A stretch of DNA of 36,534 nucleotides from Alphaproteobacteria bacterium UBA1002. Lineage in GTDB: Bacteria; Pseudomonadota; Alphaproteobacteria; Rickettsiales; UBA998. A program made the position numbers and the translations under genes. The stretch lies in assembly GCA_002291845.1 (NCBI GenBank), contig DBAU01000098.1, forward strand, positions 1-36,534, in the 5' to 3' direction. Shown piece by piece: positions 33,504 through 36,534 of this stretch. Within the stretch, counting starts at the first letter, position 1. Every line of letters starts with the position of its first letter. The notes under the pieces are model-generated. The model worked only from the letters and a program-made list of their open reading frames with translations. It had not been told where the DNA came from and made no database searches.

Positions 33504-33649
33504 GATGCTTCCGATTTCCTCCGGCGGCAACGCTCGGAGCAGTAACGCACTTCGTCCCAGACGCGCTCCCATTTTTTGCGCCAGGTGAACGGACGCTGGC
33601 ACACCGGACAGATTTTACTGGGCAGGTGCGCTTTATCCGGCATGGGCAT
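33500..33649 (-). CDS. DUF2256 small zinc-ribbon protein
   Basis: 49 residues from ATG 33649 (ATG 33643 is also possible). It has the family pattern KICPVCQRPFTWRKKWERVW, then YCSERCRRRK: two CxxC/CxxxC-type pairs that should bind one zinc. The start lies 17 bases inside the DUF2237 gene and its stop overlaps the FAD gene start as ATGA, so all three are translationally coupled. No function is established for DUF2256. It is often found beside oxidoreductase and photolyase-type genes (recollection). Confidence 0.85.
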   Translation of the reverse strand: MPMPDKAHLPSKICPVCQRPFTWRKKWERVWDEVRYCSERCRRRKSEAS

Positions 33650-34037
33650 TTGCCGTATTGGGCAGGGCGTGCGCCTGTAATTGCTCACGGGTCACGAAGT
33701 CCAGCGCCCGCTCGTGGGTGGCGTCCAGCCGCACTGGCGGTGCTACCCCCGCTTCCAGCGCTTCACGCCAGCGCACGGCGCACAGGCACCACTGATCGCC
33801 CGCGCGCAGGCCGGGAAAGCGCAGCTCCGGGCGCGGCGTGATGAGATCATTGCCACGCGTGCGGCTGAACTGCAAAAACGCATCCGTCACTTGCGCGCAA
33901 ATCACGTGCGAGCCAACATCCGCCACGCCGGTGCGGCAATGGCCATCGCGGTAGAATCCGGTCAGGGGCTCCAGGCAGCAGCAGGCCAGCGGGCCGCCGA
34001 GCACATTACGATCTGTGTCCATGGCGTTTTTCGTCAT
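33633..34037 (-). CDS. DUF2237 family protein
   Basis: 134 residues. The family hallmark NVLGGPLACCCLEPLTGFYRDG is present, followed by VGSHVICAQVTDAFLQFSRTRGNDL and GDQWCLCAVRWREAL, with the conserved Cys clusters. It is a small cytoplasmic protein of unknown role. First gene of the DUF2237-DUF2256-FAD operon. The start at ATG 34037 is preceded by GGGTGGG; ATG 34022 is the alternative. The operon begins 59 bases beyond the katG terminator and is probably transcribed from 34038-34090. Confidence 0.87.
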   Translation of the reverse strand: MTKNAMDTDRNVLGGPLACCCLEPLTGFYRDGHCRTGVADVGSHVICAQVTDAFLQFSRTRGNDLITPRPELRFPGLRAGDQWCLCAVRWREALEAGVAPPVRLDATHERALDFVTREQLQAHALPNTANAHAG

Positions 34038-34095
34038 ATAAGGCCCACCCTATATATTCATCCGGGCGCTGCTCGCCAAGTGATAAACAACGAAA

Positions 34096-34125
34096 CGCCG
34101 CGGCAGGAAGATTCCTGCCGCGGCG
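34096..34125 (-). terminator. Terminator-like hairpin after katG
   Basis: A perfect 14-bp inverted repeat, with arms CGCCGCGGCAGGAA and TTCCTGCCGCGGCG around GA, begins 12 bases past the katG stop. On the reverse strand it is followed by TTTCGTTG, a short T-run, so it probably ends katG transcription; the stem is unusually GC-rich. Confidence 0.65.
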
Positions 34126-34136
34126 GATGCGCTTAT

Positions 34137-36386
<2,250 letters not shown>

Positions 36387-36418
36387 ATAATTTCCCCCTA
36401 TGCGTAAAAGATTCTCTC

Positions 36419-36424
36419 ACTATA
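36419..36424 (-). promoter_or_regulatory. Candidate -10 element of katG
   Basis: On the reverse strand TATAGT lies 32 bases before the ATG, with no good -35 at the usual spacing. A weak -35 is typical for activator-dependent promoters; the OxyR-like site sits immediately upstream. Confidence 0.4.
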
Positions 36425-36446
36425 TCGATGCGTTCGTGCTTGTATA

Positions 36447-36483
36447 ATCAATTCTTTCTATTGGCGTGATAGCTGTTTGCTAT
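36447..36483. promoter_or_regulatory. OxyR-like tetramer binding site in the katG promoter
   Basis: ATCA-N7-CTAT-N7-ATAG-N7-CTAT fits the four half-sites of the OxyR consensus (ATAG-N7-CTAT-N7-ATAG-N7-CTAT), with two mismatches confined to the first half-site. It lies 61-97 bases upstream of the katG ATG, about -35 to -71 from the expected start. It also faces a gene beginning just beyond the right edge. Confidence 0.65.
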
Positions 36484-36523
36484 TCGACACGCCAACCGTA
36501 CGAAAAATCATCCTTTTAACGAT

Positions 36524-36534
36524 CTGCTAAGGAG
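36524..36534 (+). other. Probable ribosome binding site of a gene beyond the window
   Basis: AAGGAG ends the window on the + strand. A divergent gene that shares the OxyR-like control region with katG probably starts just past 36534; its identity cannot be seen. Confidence 0.4.

Overview
The window looks like a chromosomal segment of a free-living, motile Gram-negative bacterium, most likely an alphaproteobacterium. The reasons are a GC-rich genome with single genes packed tightly, a ribosomal protein L21 with an Ala/Lys-rich tail, CtrA-like TTAA-N7-TTAA boxes, an RND pump, an outer-membrane type of lipoprotein adaptor, a periplasmic KatG, and palindromic repeats typical of proteobacteria. 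The species cannot be named from the sequence. I see no prophage, CRISPR array, intact insertion sequence or plasmid gene.

Layout. 1-2437: start of obgE, an unrecognised 354-residue gene on the opposite strand, then rpmA and rplU (L27, L21), and tRNA-Ser(CGA). 2438-2985: a 550-base stretch without an intact gene that holds a possible group II intron relic and a cytochrome b561 C-terminal remnant. 2986-7801: an RND efflux operon (adaptor, pump) followed 20 bases later by dps. 7813-12915: a complete phenylalanine/tyrosine to fumarate + acetoacetate pathway, with phhA divergent from hppD-hmgA-fah-maiA. 13110-15461: a large Ala/Gly-rich protein with two peptidoglycan-binding-like domains behind tandem CtrA-like boxes, then a DUF465 gene behind an FNR/FixK-like box. 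15471-18125: an RluA-type pseudouridine synthase, a small membrane protein and a chemoreceptor with a polytopic sensor. 18333-24701: rimO, gdx/sugE, amtB, an MscS channel, a TSUP permease and folD. 24847-29901: a RelA/SpoT-like HD protein, a small unknown protein, the ABC-F ATPase uup carrying an in-frame palindromic repeat, and a second chemoreceptor. 30114-32415: tdh-kbl, converting threonine to glycine and acetyl-CoA. 32517-34037: a translationally coupled DUF2237 / DUF2256 / FAD-oxidoreductase operon. 34137-36386: a secreted catalase-peroxidase with an OxyR-like tetramer site in its promoter.

How the genes fit together. Amino-acid catabolism is prominent: Phe/Tyr degradation and Thr cleavage both feed acetyl-CoA or C4 units to central metabolism. 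Stress defence is the second theme, with Dps, KatG under probable OxyR control, an RND pump and an MscS channel. The two chemoreceptors imply chemotaxis genes elsewhere, since no che gene lies here.

No single dramatic unknown system is evident. The items most worth a second look are the in-frame repeat inside uup, the CtrA-box-driven peptidoglycan-binding protein that lacks a signal peptide, the coupled DUF2237-DUF2256-FAD operon, the OxyR-type katG promoter, the altered HD hydrolase, and the relics next to tRNA-Ser.
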